DNA from: Phycisphaerales bacterium
GTDB taxonomy: Bacteria > Planctomycetota > Phycisphaerae > Sedimentisphaerales > Anaerohalosphaeraceae
NCBI GenBank assembly: GCA_011053245.1
Contig: DRGS01000107.1
Span: forward strand, 1 to 11,768
Reading direction: 5' to 3'
Length of the DNA stretch: 11,768 nucleotides
Program-made: the position numbers and the translations under genes
Shown: one piece after another, positions 1-6,302 of the stretch
Position numbering within the stretch: the stretch's first letter is position 1
Layout of the letters: each line of letters begins with the position of its first letter
The notes under the pieces: generated by a model
Told to the model about the DNA's origin: nothing
The model's database searches: none
The model's input: the letters and a program-made list of their open reading frames with translations, nothing else

Positions 1-404
1 ATCTTGAACGGGCGATGTCGGCTGGGGGGCGGTTTGGGGGGCATATTGTACAGGGGCATGTCGATGGGGTGGCCAGGCTCAAGGCGATAGAGAAGCAGGG
101 GGATTTTGCGAATGTAACCTTCTCGGCGGGGGAAAAAGTTACCCGCGATATGATCGAGAAGGGGTCGGTTGCGGTGGATGGGATAAGCTTGACTGTCGCG
201 GAACTAAAAGGCGGCGAATTTTCCGTTGCGGTAATACCTGTGACGTTAGAAGAAACTACTTTGGGTTCTCTGAAGGTTGGGGACGTAGTTAATATTGAGA
301 CGGATATTATTAGTAAGGCTGTGCGGCGGCAGTTGGAGAATATGTTAGGCGGACAAAGCGGGGGCGGGCTGAGCATTGAGAGGCTTAAGGAACTTGGATT
401 TTAA
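1..404 (+). CDS. ribE: Riboflavin synthase alpha chain, 5'-truncated by window edge
   Basis: Riboflavin synthase dismutates two molecules of 6,7-dimethyl-8-ribityllumazine into riboflavin and 5-amino-6-ribitylaminouracil, the last step of vitamin B2 synthesis in the cytosol. The reading frame is open from base 3 with no start, so the gene begins upstream; 133 residues are visible of a family length near 200. The visible part starts at the end of the N-terminal lumazine-binding barrel (LERAMSAGGRFGG) and runs through the whole C-terminal barrel. Family signatures seen are GGHIVQGHVDG, the second-barrel match GSVAVDGISLTV, and the TLEETTLGSLKVGD segment. The internal ATG at base 15 lies inside the conserved LERAM helix and is not a start. 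The protein ends with a Gly-rich linker and SIERLKELGF. Family assignment is secure; the neighbouring riboflavin genes, if any, are outside the window. Confidence 0.95.
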   Translation, partial: LERAMSAGGRFGGHIVQGHVDGVARLKAIEKQGDFANVTFSAGEKVTRDMIEKGSVAVDGISLTVAELKGGEFSVAVIPVTLEETTLGSLKVGDVVNIETDIISKAVRRQLENMLGGQSGGGLSIERLKELGF

Positions 405-606
405 AAGGAACCACGAATTAACACTAATAAACACTAAATTTTAACCGCGGATTACGCAGATTAACACGGATTAAAAACTTTGCCACAGAGTAAAAAGAGG
501 AAGGCGAGGGGCACAGAGAAAGATAAAAAAAAGGTGGATTCCTGCCAAAAGCATGCAGGAATGACAAACTTAAAGCATGCAGGAATGACAGGTAAGAGCG
601 GGTGCT
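405..606. repeat. Intergenic mosaic of short degenerate repeats
   Basis: This 200-nt spacer between ribE and pdxA is built from short repeated words. ACACTAA occurs at 421-427 and 431-437 (period 10). CGGATTA / CAGATTA / CGGATTA occur at 448, 457 and 467 (period 9-10). CACAGAG occurs at 484-490 and 512-518, followed by an A8 tract at 525-532. A pair of 19-nt direct repeats closes the spacer (separate entry). From memory, words like ACCGCGGATTACGCAGATTA recur between genes in many planctomycete and deltaproteobacterial genomes; I could not check this. No credible open frame or clear promoter for pdxA is visible here. Confidence 0.6.
538..590. repeat. Two 19-bp direct repeats plus flanking hairpin
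   Basis: The 19-mer AAAGCATGCAGGAATGACA occurs twice without mismatch, at 548-566 and 572-590, spaced 24 nt start to start. ATTCCTGC at 538-545 is the reverse complement of GCAGGAAT at 555-562, so the first copy can close an 8-bp stem with a 9-nt loop. The second copy could compete for the same left arm. The element resembles the ATTCCTGC...GCAGGAAT-type dispersed repeats known in several bacteria. It ends about 20 nt before the pdxA start codon, so it would lie in or next to the pdxA leader. Confidence 0.6.
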
Positions 607-612
607 TTGTTT

Positions 613-1659
613 ATGGATAATGGTAGAGATAAACTGATAGGGCAGGAGCCGGTTATCGGGATAACGATGGGCGATCCGGGTGGTATCGGTCCGGAGATAG
701 TCGTTAAGGCGTTGGCGGATCCAGGGGTTCGAAAATTGGCGAAGTTTATTATATTCGGAATGGATGAGCCGCTTGCGTACGCGGCGGATGCGATTGAAAT
801 GGATCCGTTCTGGCTTAGGTATCCGCATGAGAAGCTCAGCAGGGATTATCCGCGGCGGGTGGTCGTGGCTGATTATGACGATTACTCCGTGCCGACGTGG
901 ATACGCAAACCGAATAAGGTTTCGGGTGAGGCGTCGGTTCGATTCTGTCTTGACGCGATAGACGCGTGTCGGGCGGGTATTATCGACGGGATGGTAACTG
1001 CTCCGATCAGTAAGGTCAGTTGGAAGCTGGCGGGTGTCGACTGGCCGGGGCATACGGAGATGATAGCGGATAGGTGCAAGTCGCCGCGTAAGGTTATGAT
1101 GTTTGTTGCGGGGCCGCTGAAGCTTGCTCTTGCGACTATTCACGAGAGTCTTTTTGAGCTTCGGCATAAGTTTACGATAGGGTGCGTTTTTGAGCCGATC
1201 GATCTGCTGAATACCGCGCTTATCGATTACTTCGGGGTCAAGAGGCCGAAGATAGCTGTTGCGGGTCTTAATCCTCATGCTGGTGAAGAGGGTCAGTTCG
1301 GTGACGAGGAGAAGCGGATAATAAGCCCGGCGATCATGCTGGCGCGTGAGGTTGGGATTGATTGCTGCGGTCCGTTTCCGGCGGATACGCTTTTCGGGCG
1401 GGCGATAGGCGGTGAGTTTGACGGGGTTGTGGCGATGTATCACGATCAGGGGCTGATACCGGTTAAGATGCTTGCGTTTAATAATGCGGTGAATGTTACT
1501 ATCGGTGTGCCGATCGTTCGGACGTCGCCTTGTCATGGGACGGCTTTTGATATTGCGGGTAAGGGGCTTGCGAATGCCGAGAGTATGAAGGCGGCGATCC
1601 GTATAGCTGTTGAGATGGCGGCGAAGAAGCGGGATAAAAAACAAGCGGTGAAAAAATAG
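613..1659 (+). CDS. pdxA: 4-hydroxythreonine-4-phosphate dehydrogenase
   Basis: PdxA oxidises 4-phosphohydroxy-L-threonine with NAD(P)+; the product decarboxylates to 3-amino-1-hydroxyacetone phosphate, which PdxJ joins to deoxyxylulose phosphate to make pyridoxine phosphate. The 348-residue protein is slightly longer than the usual 330. Family blocks are ITMGDPGGIGPE near the N-terminus, TAPISK, and the three histidines expected to bind the divalent metal: GHTE (H147), NPHAGE (H222) and YHDQG (H277). RTSPCHGTAFDIAGKG follows near residue 303. The ATG at 613 was chosen; a TTG two codons earlier is the only other nearby option, and neither has a clear Shine-Dalgarno. The C-terminus is a Lys-rich tail. 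PdxA2-like enzymes acting on threonate or erythronate phosphates share these motifs, so the substrate is slightly uncertain, but adjacency to ksgA favours true PdxA. Confidence 0.93.
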   Translation: MDNGRDKLIGQEPVIGITMGDPGGIGPEIVVKALADPGVRKLAKFIIFGMDEPLAYAADAIEMDPFWLRYPHEKLSRDYPRRVVVADYDDYSVPTWIRKPNKVSGEASVRFCLDAIDACRAGIIDGMVTAPISKVSWKLAGVDWPGHTEMIADRCKSPRKVMMFVAGPLKLALATIHESLFELRHKFTIGCVFEPIDLLNTALIDYFGVKRPKIAVAGLNPHAGEEGQFGDEEKRIISPAIMLAREVGIDCCGPFPADTLFGRAIGGEFDGVVAMYHDQGLIPVKMLAFNNAVNVTIGVPIVRTSPCHGTAFDIAGKGLANAESMKAAIRIAVEMAAKKRDKKQAVKK

Positions 1660-1673
1660 ACCCTTATAGGGTC
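1659..1673 (+). terminator. Small hairpin after pdxA, weak terminator candidate
   Basis: GACCCT (1659-1664) and AGGGTC (1668-1673) can pair around a 3-nt loop starting at the last base of the pdxA stop codon. No T-tract follows, so intrinsic termination is doubtful. Confidence 0.25.
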
Positions 1674-1711
1674 ATAAGTTTCCGCGATGGAAATCATGTG
1701 TTGTTGCAAAG

Positions 1712-1724
1712 AATTTTAACCGCG
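1712..1724. repeat. 13-bp copy of the upstream intergenic repeat
   Basis: AATTTTAACCGCG at 1712-1724 is identical to bases 437-449 in the ribE-pdxA spacer. GCGTAT follows at 1722 and again at 1732 (period 10), the same 10-nt rhythm as in the larger mosaic. It looks like a short relic of the same repeat family inserted between pdxA and ksgA. Confidence 0.5.
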
Positions 1725-1745
1725 TATAAAAGCGTATTTTATAAT
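1716..1745 (+). promoter_or_regulatory. Predicted sigma-70-type promoter for rsmA/ksgA with AT dyad
   Basis: A perfect TATAAT lies at 1740-1745, with TTAACC (4 of 6 matches to TTGACA) at 1716-1721 and an 18-nt spacer. Transcription would start near 1752, giving a leader of about 20 nt. TATAAAA (1725-1731) and TTTTATA (1737-1743) form a 7-bp dyad around GCGTA that overlaps the -10 box and could be a protein-binding site. The -35 bases lie inside the repeat fragment. Vegetative promoter rules in this lineage are assumed, not known. Confidence 0.45.
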
Positions 1746-1772
1746 TGCCAATGGTATTAGAGTGGGAACTGT

Positions 1773-2660
1773 ATGCAGACTAAACATCAGATCGAGAGTT
1801 TGCTTGCTTCGGCGGGGGTCGGGCCGAATAAGCGGCTTGGGCAGAATTTTCTGATAGACTTGAACCTGATGCGGTTTCTTATTGATTCTGCGGGGATCGA
1901 AGCGGGGGATGTTGTTCTGGAGGTTGGATGCGGGACGGGTTCGCTGACGGAGGGGCTTGCGGAGAAGGCGGGGGCGGTTGTATCGGTTGAATACGATAAG
2001 AATCTTGTGCCGATCGCGCGAAAGCAGGTCGCTGGAAAGGCAAATGTTGAGATCATCAATTCGGATATCCTTGAGAATAAGAATACGCTTTGCATAGAGG
2101 CGATGGAAAAGATCGAAGAGGCGAAGGCGAAACTTGGGGGTCGGTGTCTTCTGGTTGCGAATCTGCCTTATAATGTGGCAGCGCCTGTGATAGTGAATCT
2201 TGTTACGGGGCGGGTTGCTGCTGATCGTATGTATGTGACGGTGCAAAGGGAGGTGGCCGAGCGGATGGTTGCGGGGGCGGGGGATAAGAAGTACGGGGTG
2301 CTTAGTATAATGTTAGCGGCGGCGGGTGAGGTGAAGATTATTCGGAAGCTGGGGGCGAGTGTGTTCTGGCCGCGTCCGCAGGTGGAATCCGCGATGGTAA
2401 GTTTCATACGGGACGAAGAAAAGGTCGGGCGAATTTCAGACTTTGCGGTTTTCCGGGAGGTTGTGAATTTGCTGATGAGTCATCGCAGGAAGATGGTCAA
2501 GGCGTGTACGAAGTTTGCCGCGGGCGGGCTTGCGAAGGTCGAGGACTGGGGGCATATTTTTGAGCAGGCAAATATAGACCCAACTTGCAGAGGCGGAGAA
2601 TTAAGCTGTGAGGATTATATCGCGATCGCAAATCTGTGTGGTAAAGCATTGAAGCAATAA
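1773..2660 (+). CDS. rsmA (ksgA): 16S rRNA (adenine1518-N6/adenine1519-N6)-dimethyltransferase
   Basis: RsmA/KsgA transfers four methyl groups from S-adenosylmethionine to the two adjacent adenines of the 3'-terminal hairpin of 16S rRNA and acts as a late check on 30S assembly. The 295-residue protein has the typical length. Visible blocks are KRLGQNFLID (20-29), the SAM-binding EVGCGTGSLTE (50-60), the acidic end of strand 2 in SVEYD (71-75), the catalytic NLPYNVAAPV (130-139), FWPRPQVESAMV (198-209), and a C-terminal helical part with SHRRKM (236-241) and GGELSCEDYIAIAN. The ATG fits the N-terminal length of the family, but the sequence before it holds only a weak GAGTGGG. It follows pdxA by 113 nt and likely has its own promoter. 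It converges on the CBS gene with only 23 nt between the stop codons. Confidence 0.95.
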   Translation: MQTKHQIESLLASAGVGPNKRLGQNFLIDLNLMRFLIDSAGIEAGDVVLEVGCGTGSLTEGLAEKAGAVVSVEYDKNLVPIARKQVAGKANVEIINSDILENKNTLCIEAMEKIEEAKAKLGGRCLLVANLPYNVAAPVIVNLVTGRVAADRMYVTVQREVAERMVAGAGDKKYGVLSIMLAAAGEVKIIRKLGASVFWPRPQVESAMVSFIRDEEKVGRISDFAVFREVVNLLMSHRRKMVKACTKFAAGGLAKVEDWGHIFEQANIDPTCRGGELSCEDYIAIANLCGKALKQ

Positions 2661-2683
2661 CAAAAACACTGGAAACACAAAAC

Positions 2684-3109
2684 TTATACACGTCTGCACA
2701 TGGTATCAGAGGTGGTGGTTACCGGAAGTATTTCCAGCAGGTCCTTTCTACTTACGATGCCCACGACACGACCGTCTTTGAGTATAGGCACCCTTCTAAA
2801 TTCGCTTTCCATCAGGCACTTGCAGATGTCACTTATACGGTCGTTTATATCAAAGCTCACTATGTCTGTACTCATAACGGATTGTATGGTATTGGCTGGG
2901 TTGCTTGAATCATATTTCTTTGTCTGAAAAGAGTAAGCAATTTTCAAAATATCTTTCTCTGATATGATACCGATGAGTTTCATTGTTTTGTCAACGACCG
3001 GCAGACCGGTAATATTGTGCTTAACCAGCAGGGCAATAGCTTCAGGGATAGTGGTTTCCTCGGTAATCGTAACCACATTGGCTGACATCATCTCTTCAAG
3101 TTCTGACAT
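2684..3109 (-). CDS. Stand-alone CBS-pair protein
   Basis: This 141-residue protein consists of almost nothing but two CBS domains, which fold together as a Bateman module and usually bind adenosine nucleotides or S-adenosylmethionine. CBS1 covers about residues 1-59 with NITGLPVVD and GIISEKD. CBS2 covers about 76-129 with FRRVPIL and GIVSRKD. The Ser and Asp of the two G-x-x-S-x-x-D motifs (S50/D53 and S120/D123) are those that contact ribose in family structures. The start at 3109 is set by AAGGAAA placed six bases before the ATG and by the first CBS strand beginning at once; an in-frame ATG 15 codons upstream is less likely. A linker of about 16 residues (61-76) separates the domains. It lies 95 nt downstream of the fumarase gene on the same strand, so co-transcription is possible. 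The ligand and partner cannot be read from the sequence. Confidence 0.88.
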   Translation of the reverse strand: MSELEEMMSANVVTITEETTIPEAIALLVKHNITGLPVVDKTMKLIGIISEKDILKIAYSFQTKKYDSSNPANTIQSVMSTDIVSFDINDRISDICKCLMESEFRRVPILKDGRVVGIVSRKDLLEILPVTTTSDTMCRRV

Positions 3110-3204
3110 AGCGTTTCCTTTCCGGCTGAAATTCCCTAAAGGGACGTTGTTCACATCGGTGTATCGGATAGTTAGGATAAATACTTAATTAAAACTTTTT
3201 ATTG
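3110..3204 (-). other. Spacer between fumarase alpha and CBS gene
   Basis: The 95-nt spacer is AT-rich next to the fumarase stop. TCCCT (3133-3137) and AGGGA (3140-3144) form a 5-bp inverted repeat about 25 nt before the CBS start codon. I find no convincing promoter or T-tailed terminator, so read-through from fumarase into the CBS gene is plausible. Confidence 0.3.
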
Positions 3205-4059
3205 CTATAAAATACAGGATTTGTGGCGGTGTGAGTGGCATTCTATGTTTACGGCTACTGGTAGTGATGCGATGTGGCAGGGGGCGGTTTCTATGTGTAC
3301 TGCGAGGGCGGTGGTGTCGCCGCCGAGGCCCTGGGGGCCCAGGCCAAGGGCGTTTATTTTTTCTAATAGCTGTGATTCCATTTGGGCGTAGTATTCGTCT
3401 GGGTTCTTGCGGCCTGTTTTTCCGAGTAGGGCCTTTTTGCTGATGAGGCAGCATTTTTCGAAGTTTCCGCCTATGCCGACTCCTATGACGAATGGCGGGC
3501 ATGCATTTGCGCCAGCTTGTTTTGTCACGTCAACTATCCATTCGATGATCGTGTCCTTGTCCTCGGTGGGGTTGAACATTTTGAACTGGCTTTTGTTTTC
3601 ACAGCCGCCGCCTTTTGTCATGACGGTGATGTTGAGCTTGTCGCCGGGTATAACCGAATGGTGAATTACGGCGGGTGCGTTCGTGTTGGTGTTTGGGCGG
3701 TCATTGAGGGGATCGGATACTATGCTTTTTCTAAGGAGGCCTTCAACGGCGGCTTTGGTTACGCCTTCGTTGATGGCATCTGTAATGGTTTTACCTGTAG
3801 GGGATTGAATAACAGCATCTGCGCCTTGTTCGATAAAGACGACCGTTAAGCCGGTATCCTGACATAATGGGATCATGTCCTGCTTTGCAATGGCTGCATT
3901 TTCGATGACCTGGTTCAATATTCGAATTGCACGCGGGTTGGTTTCGTTAGTCGCGGCATCTTTGAGGGCGTCAAGGACATCGGCAGGCAGGTCGTAGCAG
4001 CAGTCGATGCAAAGCTGCTTAACTGTGGTTGCGATCTCATTGTATTGAATATTTCTCAT
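3205..4059 (-). CDS. Class I fumarate hydratase / L(+)-tartrate dehydratase, alpha subunit
   Basis: The alpha subunit of the two-subunit, [4Fe-4S]-dependent, oxygen-sensitive hydro-lyase family interconverts malate and fumarate (or dehydrates L-tartrate) together with a beta subunit. The 284-residue length is normal for a separate alpha chain. Visible motifs are LCQDTGLTVVF (C66, a cluster ligand), TNTNAPAVIH, MTKGGGCENKS, ACPPFVIGVGIGG (C187, a second ligand), LGLGPQGLGGDTTALAV, and the end HIASLPVAVNIEC, where C274 is the likely third ligand. The last residues, CHSHRHKSCIL, differ from the CWAxRR-like end I remember for the family. The ATG touches the TAA of the propeller gene (TAAATG), implying translational coupling. 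No beta subunit follows; the next gene is the CBS protein. Fumarase and tartrate dehydratase cannot be told apart here. The enzyme fits an anaerobic or facultative lifestyle. Confidence 0.9.
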   Translation of the reverse strand: MRNIQYNEIATTVKQLCIDCCYDLPADVLDALKDAATNETNPRAIRILNQVIENAAIAKQDMIPLCQDTGLTVVFIEQGADAVIQSPTGKTITDAINEGVTKAAVEGLLRKSIVSDPLNDRPNTNTNAPAVIHHSVIPGDKLNITVMTKGGGCENKSQFKMFNPTEDKDTIIEWIVDVTKQAGANACPPFVIGVGIGGNFEKCCLISKKALLGKTGRKNPDEYYAQMESQLLEKINALGLGPQGLGGDTTALAVHIETAPCHIASLPVAVNIECHSHRHKSCIL

Positions 4060-6291
4060 TTACTCGGCGACCTGAACTTCATAAGTTTTGTATTTTGTAT
4101 TTCCGATGTCGTCGCTTAGCTTCAGGGCGATGACGTGCTGGCCGGGATCGAGATCGTCGATAGTGACGGTGAATTCTTCGTAGGCTGTATCGTAGATAAG
4201 GTCGTCGGGTATGGTGGCGATAAAGTCTTTGTTGCTGTCTACGGTGTAGCTTAGATTTCCGATGACGGTGAATTGATCCCTGATGCTTAGCTCAAGGGTT
4301 ACGGTGCTGTCGTCTGTTTTGCGTAGGGAGCGTTCGATGACCGGCGGTGTGTTGTCGACTACGAAGGGGTCGCTTATTCGCGAGCCGGTAAGCGTGGTTG
4401 CTGTGGTATTGCTCTTGCTGTCATCTGCGGTTATTCTTATTTCGTATCGGCTGTCTTCGACGGTTCTGGTGTCCCATGAGTATTTGCTGGTGGTGAGTTT
4501 GTCCTTTAGTTCGATCCAGTTGCCGCGTCCGAGTTTTCTGAAATCAATCTTATAGGTCAGCTTGTCTTTATTGTCGTCGTCGGCTTTGAAGCTAATCTGG
4601 AATCTTCCGGTGTTGGTTTTGCTTTCGGAGCCGGCAACTTTGACGGATCTGACCCTTGGCGGCAGATTCGGAATTACATGGGCAAGCGATACCTGCCTTA
4701 TGATCGGCGTTTCGTTTTCGTCGTTGGTTTTGAGAGTGAGTTTGTACTGGCAGAAACGACCTGTCGGGCAGGTAAGTTGGGTCGGGTCGGTTATGTTCAC
4801 CGGTTCGGTCCATGTTGAGAACGTAGGGTCGTTTGGATCCTTTACGTTTCCGCTATGTGCCGAGAGCATTACTTTGCATCCGGCTGGTATTTCGGCATCG
4901 ATCTGGAGCTTGCCCCATTTCGAAGGCTGCTGCGCGTCGATGAGGTCGGAGGTGTATGTTCCTTCGTCAGCGAAAGAGCTTTCAAGTTTTATTAGTTTCG
5001 GGGGGTTGGAAGTGCCGAGGTAAACGTCATCTCCTACTGTTACCATTGCGGTGATCTGTGCGGCTTGTTTGTCTTGATAAGTGATGGATTTTTCTTCGGT
5101 TGCCGGATCGATGGAGAAGAGCTGTGCGTTGTTGCCGGTTCCGAGTAGTATTTTTTCGTTTTGTTCGATTATTGAAAAGAATACGGCTTTTTCCTTGAAG
5201 ATGTATGTAACGAAACCCTGTGGGTCCATCTTGTATATATAGCTTGCGTCTTTTGTTGGCTTGCCTCTTTTTGGCTGATCCTCATCTACGGTCTTCGAGG
5301 CATCCCCTTTTTTGGCGGAGTTTGCTATGTTGAGTGTAACGGAGTCTTTCGGTTTTTCGGCAGTTTGTTTTTTTGAAGTTGTTTCCGGTCTTCCCGCTGA
5401 GCCTACAGCGGATATGGCATTTGATTTTGGCGAGGTCTTCGGCATATCCGCCGATGTGGCTGCGACGTAGAGGTTTCCGCTGGCGTCTGCGAGCATGGAG
5501 GTTATTTCGGTTTGTTCGGAGTCAAACAGAACGGTCGCTCTGAGGTTGTCCGGGTTTATTTTGTAAACGATTCCTTTCTGGTCGGAGCCTGCATATAGGG
5601 AGCCGTCGGGTCCTATTGCCAGTGACATAATGTTCTTTTCCCTGCTGTCGTATATGACGGTTGGATTATTGCCGGTGGGGTCGAGGCGATATATTTTTCC
5701 TTCGGGGCCGGTTCCGAGATATATGCTGCCTGTGGGATCGATGGTTACAGCGAAGATATAAGATACATCGTTTTGCTGGAAGATCGTATGAGAGTTACCG
5801 TTGCCGTCAAACCGCAGGAGTCTGCAATTTTCGCCACTTACGGCGGCAAGGAGTTGATTTGAGTTGTCAATTGCCATCGCGAATATGTGTTCGTTCGTGA
5901 AAGGCTGTCCGGCGTCATCGGGGTCCGGTTCCGAAAGGTCATTGGTAGCATCTGCCTGCGGATAAATTTTTGTGAATGTGCCGCCGCTATACTTTATGAT
6001 ATCCCCGTTAGGGCTGGTTCCGAGGTAAAGGTCGCTATCGCCATTGGAAACTATTGTGTTTATCGTCCAGACATTTTCGAGCATGTCGTCGAGATCGAGT
6101 GTATCGGTTTTACGGGCGAGGCTGATGGTTCCGGTTGATTCGATGATCGCGTTCTCTGTTTCTCCTTTAAGGAAATCTGCTGACGAGCGATGATGCGTCG
6201 TCTCGGAGTTTACGGCGAGGCATGTTCCGGCGGCTAAAAAGAAGCAGCTTAGTGTTGCTATGAATAGATATTTGCGATTAGCAAGTTTCAT
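4060..6291 (-). CDS. Secreted seven-bladed beta-propeller protein with C-terminal beta-sandwich domains
   Basis: This 743-residue protein has no function I can name. Residues 8-26 form a Sec signal peptide (FIATLSCFFLAAGTCLA) with likely cleavage after CLA; the -1 residue before C24 is Thr, which does not fit a lipobox. Blades with the rhythm 'LYLGTxPNGxIxKxxP' begin near 73, 134, 177, 219, 262, 370 and 410: DLYLGTSPNGDIIKY, SIYLGTGPEGKIYRL and SLYAGSDQKGIVYKI are clear copies. Blade 5 is split by a Lys/Ser/Thr/Pro-rich insert (about 282-347) before YIYKMDPQGFV. Residues 440-540 look like a jelly-roll with GRFCQYKLTL. Two FN3/Ig-like regions follow (about 545-640 and 645-742, the second after DNTPPVIE). 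AAAGGA lies eight bases before the ATG and overlaps the stop of the S55-like gene 11 nt upstream. A binding or scaffold role outside the cytoplasm is inference. Confidence 0.85.
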   Translation of the reverse strand: MKLANRKYLFIATLSCFFLAAGTCLAVNSETTHHRSSADFLKGETENAIIESTGTISLARKTDTLDLDDMLENVWTINTIVSNGDSDLYLGTSPNGDIIKYSGGTFTKIYPQADATNDLSEPDPDDAGQPFTNEHIFAMAIDNSNQLLAAVSGENCRLLRFDGNGNSHTIFQQNDVSYIFAVTIDPTGSIYLGTGPEGKIYRLDPTGNNPTVIYDSREKNIMSLAIGPDGSLYAGSDQKGIVYKINPDNLRATVLFDSEQTEITSMLADASGNLYVAATSADMPKTSPKSNAISAVGSAGRPETTSKKQTAEKPKDSVTLNIANSAKKGDASKTVDEDQPKRGKPTKDASYIYKMDPQGFVTYIFKEKAVFFSIIEQNEKILLGTGNNAQLFSIDPATEEKSITYQDKQAAQITAMVTVGDDVYLGTSNPPKLIKLESSFADEGTYTSDLIDAQQPSKWGKLQIDAEIPAGCKVMLSAHSGNVKDPNDPTFSTWTEPVNITDPTQLTCPTGRFCQYKLTLKTNDENETPIIRQVSLAHVIPNLPPRVRSVKVAGSESKTNTGRFQISFKADDDNKDKLTYKIDFRKLGRGNWIELKDKLTTSKYSWDTRTVEDSRYEIRITADDSKSNTTATTLTGSRISDPFVVDNTPPVIERSLRKTDDSTVTLELSIRDQFTVIGNLSYTVDSNKDFIATIPDDLIYDTAYEEFTVTIDDLDPGQHVIALKLSDDIGNTKYKTYEVQVAE

Positions 6292-6302
6292 CGGGTAATC
6301 CT

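Noticed and set aside
548..590. CRISPR-like repeat pair
   Set aside because: There are only two 19-bp copies with a 5-nt gap, so there is no room for spacers and no cas gene is present.
724..735. GGGGTTCGAAA resembling a tRNA T-loop
   Set aside because: It is inside pdxA coding sequence and no acceptor or anticodon arms can be built around it.
424..1644. Long minus-strand open frame (406 codons) opposite pdxA
   Set aside because: It lies antisense to the secure pdxA gene, is rich in Arg/Pro/Leu/His without any domain pattern, and runs into the repeat mosaic. It is a by-product of GC-biased codon use in pdxA.
1716..2246. Minus-strand frame of 176 codons opposite ksgA
   Set aside because: It is antisense to ksgA, with a composition dominated by Arg, His and Ile and no recognisable motif.
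3110..3154. Upstream ATG adding 15 residues to the CBS protein
   Set aside because: The inner ATG has a good AAGGAAA at proper distance and begins right at the CBS fold; the outer ATG has none.
6211..6291. Lipoprotein signal in the propeller protein (LAAGTC)
   Set aside because: Thr at -1 does not fit a lipobox; a normal signal peptidase I site (CLA then VNS) fits better.
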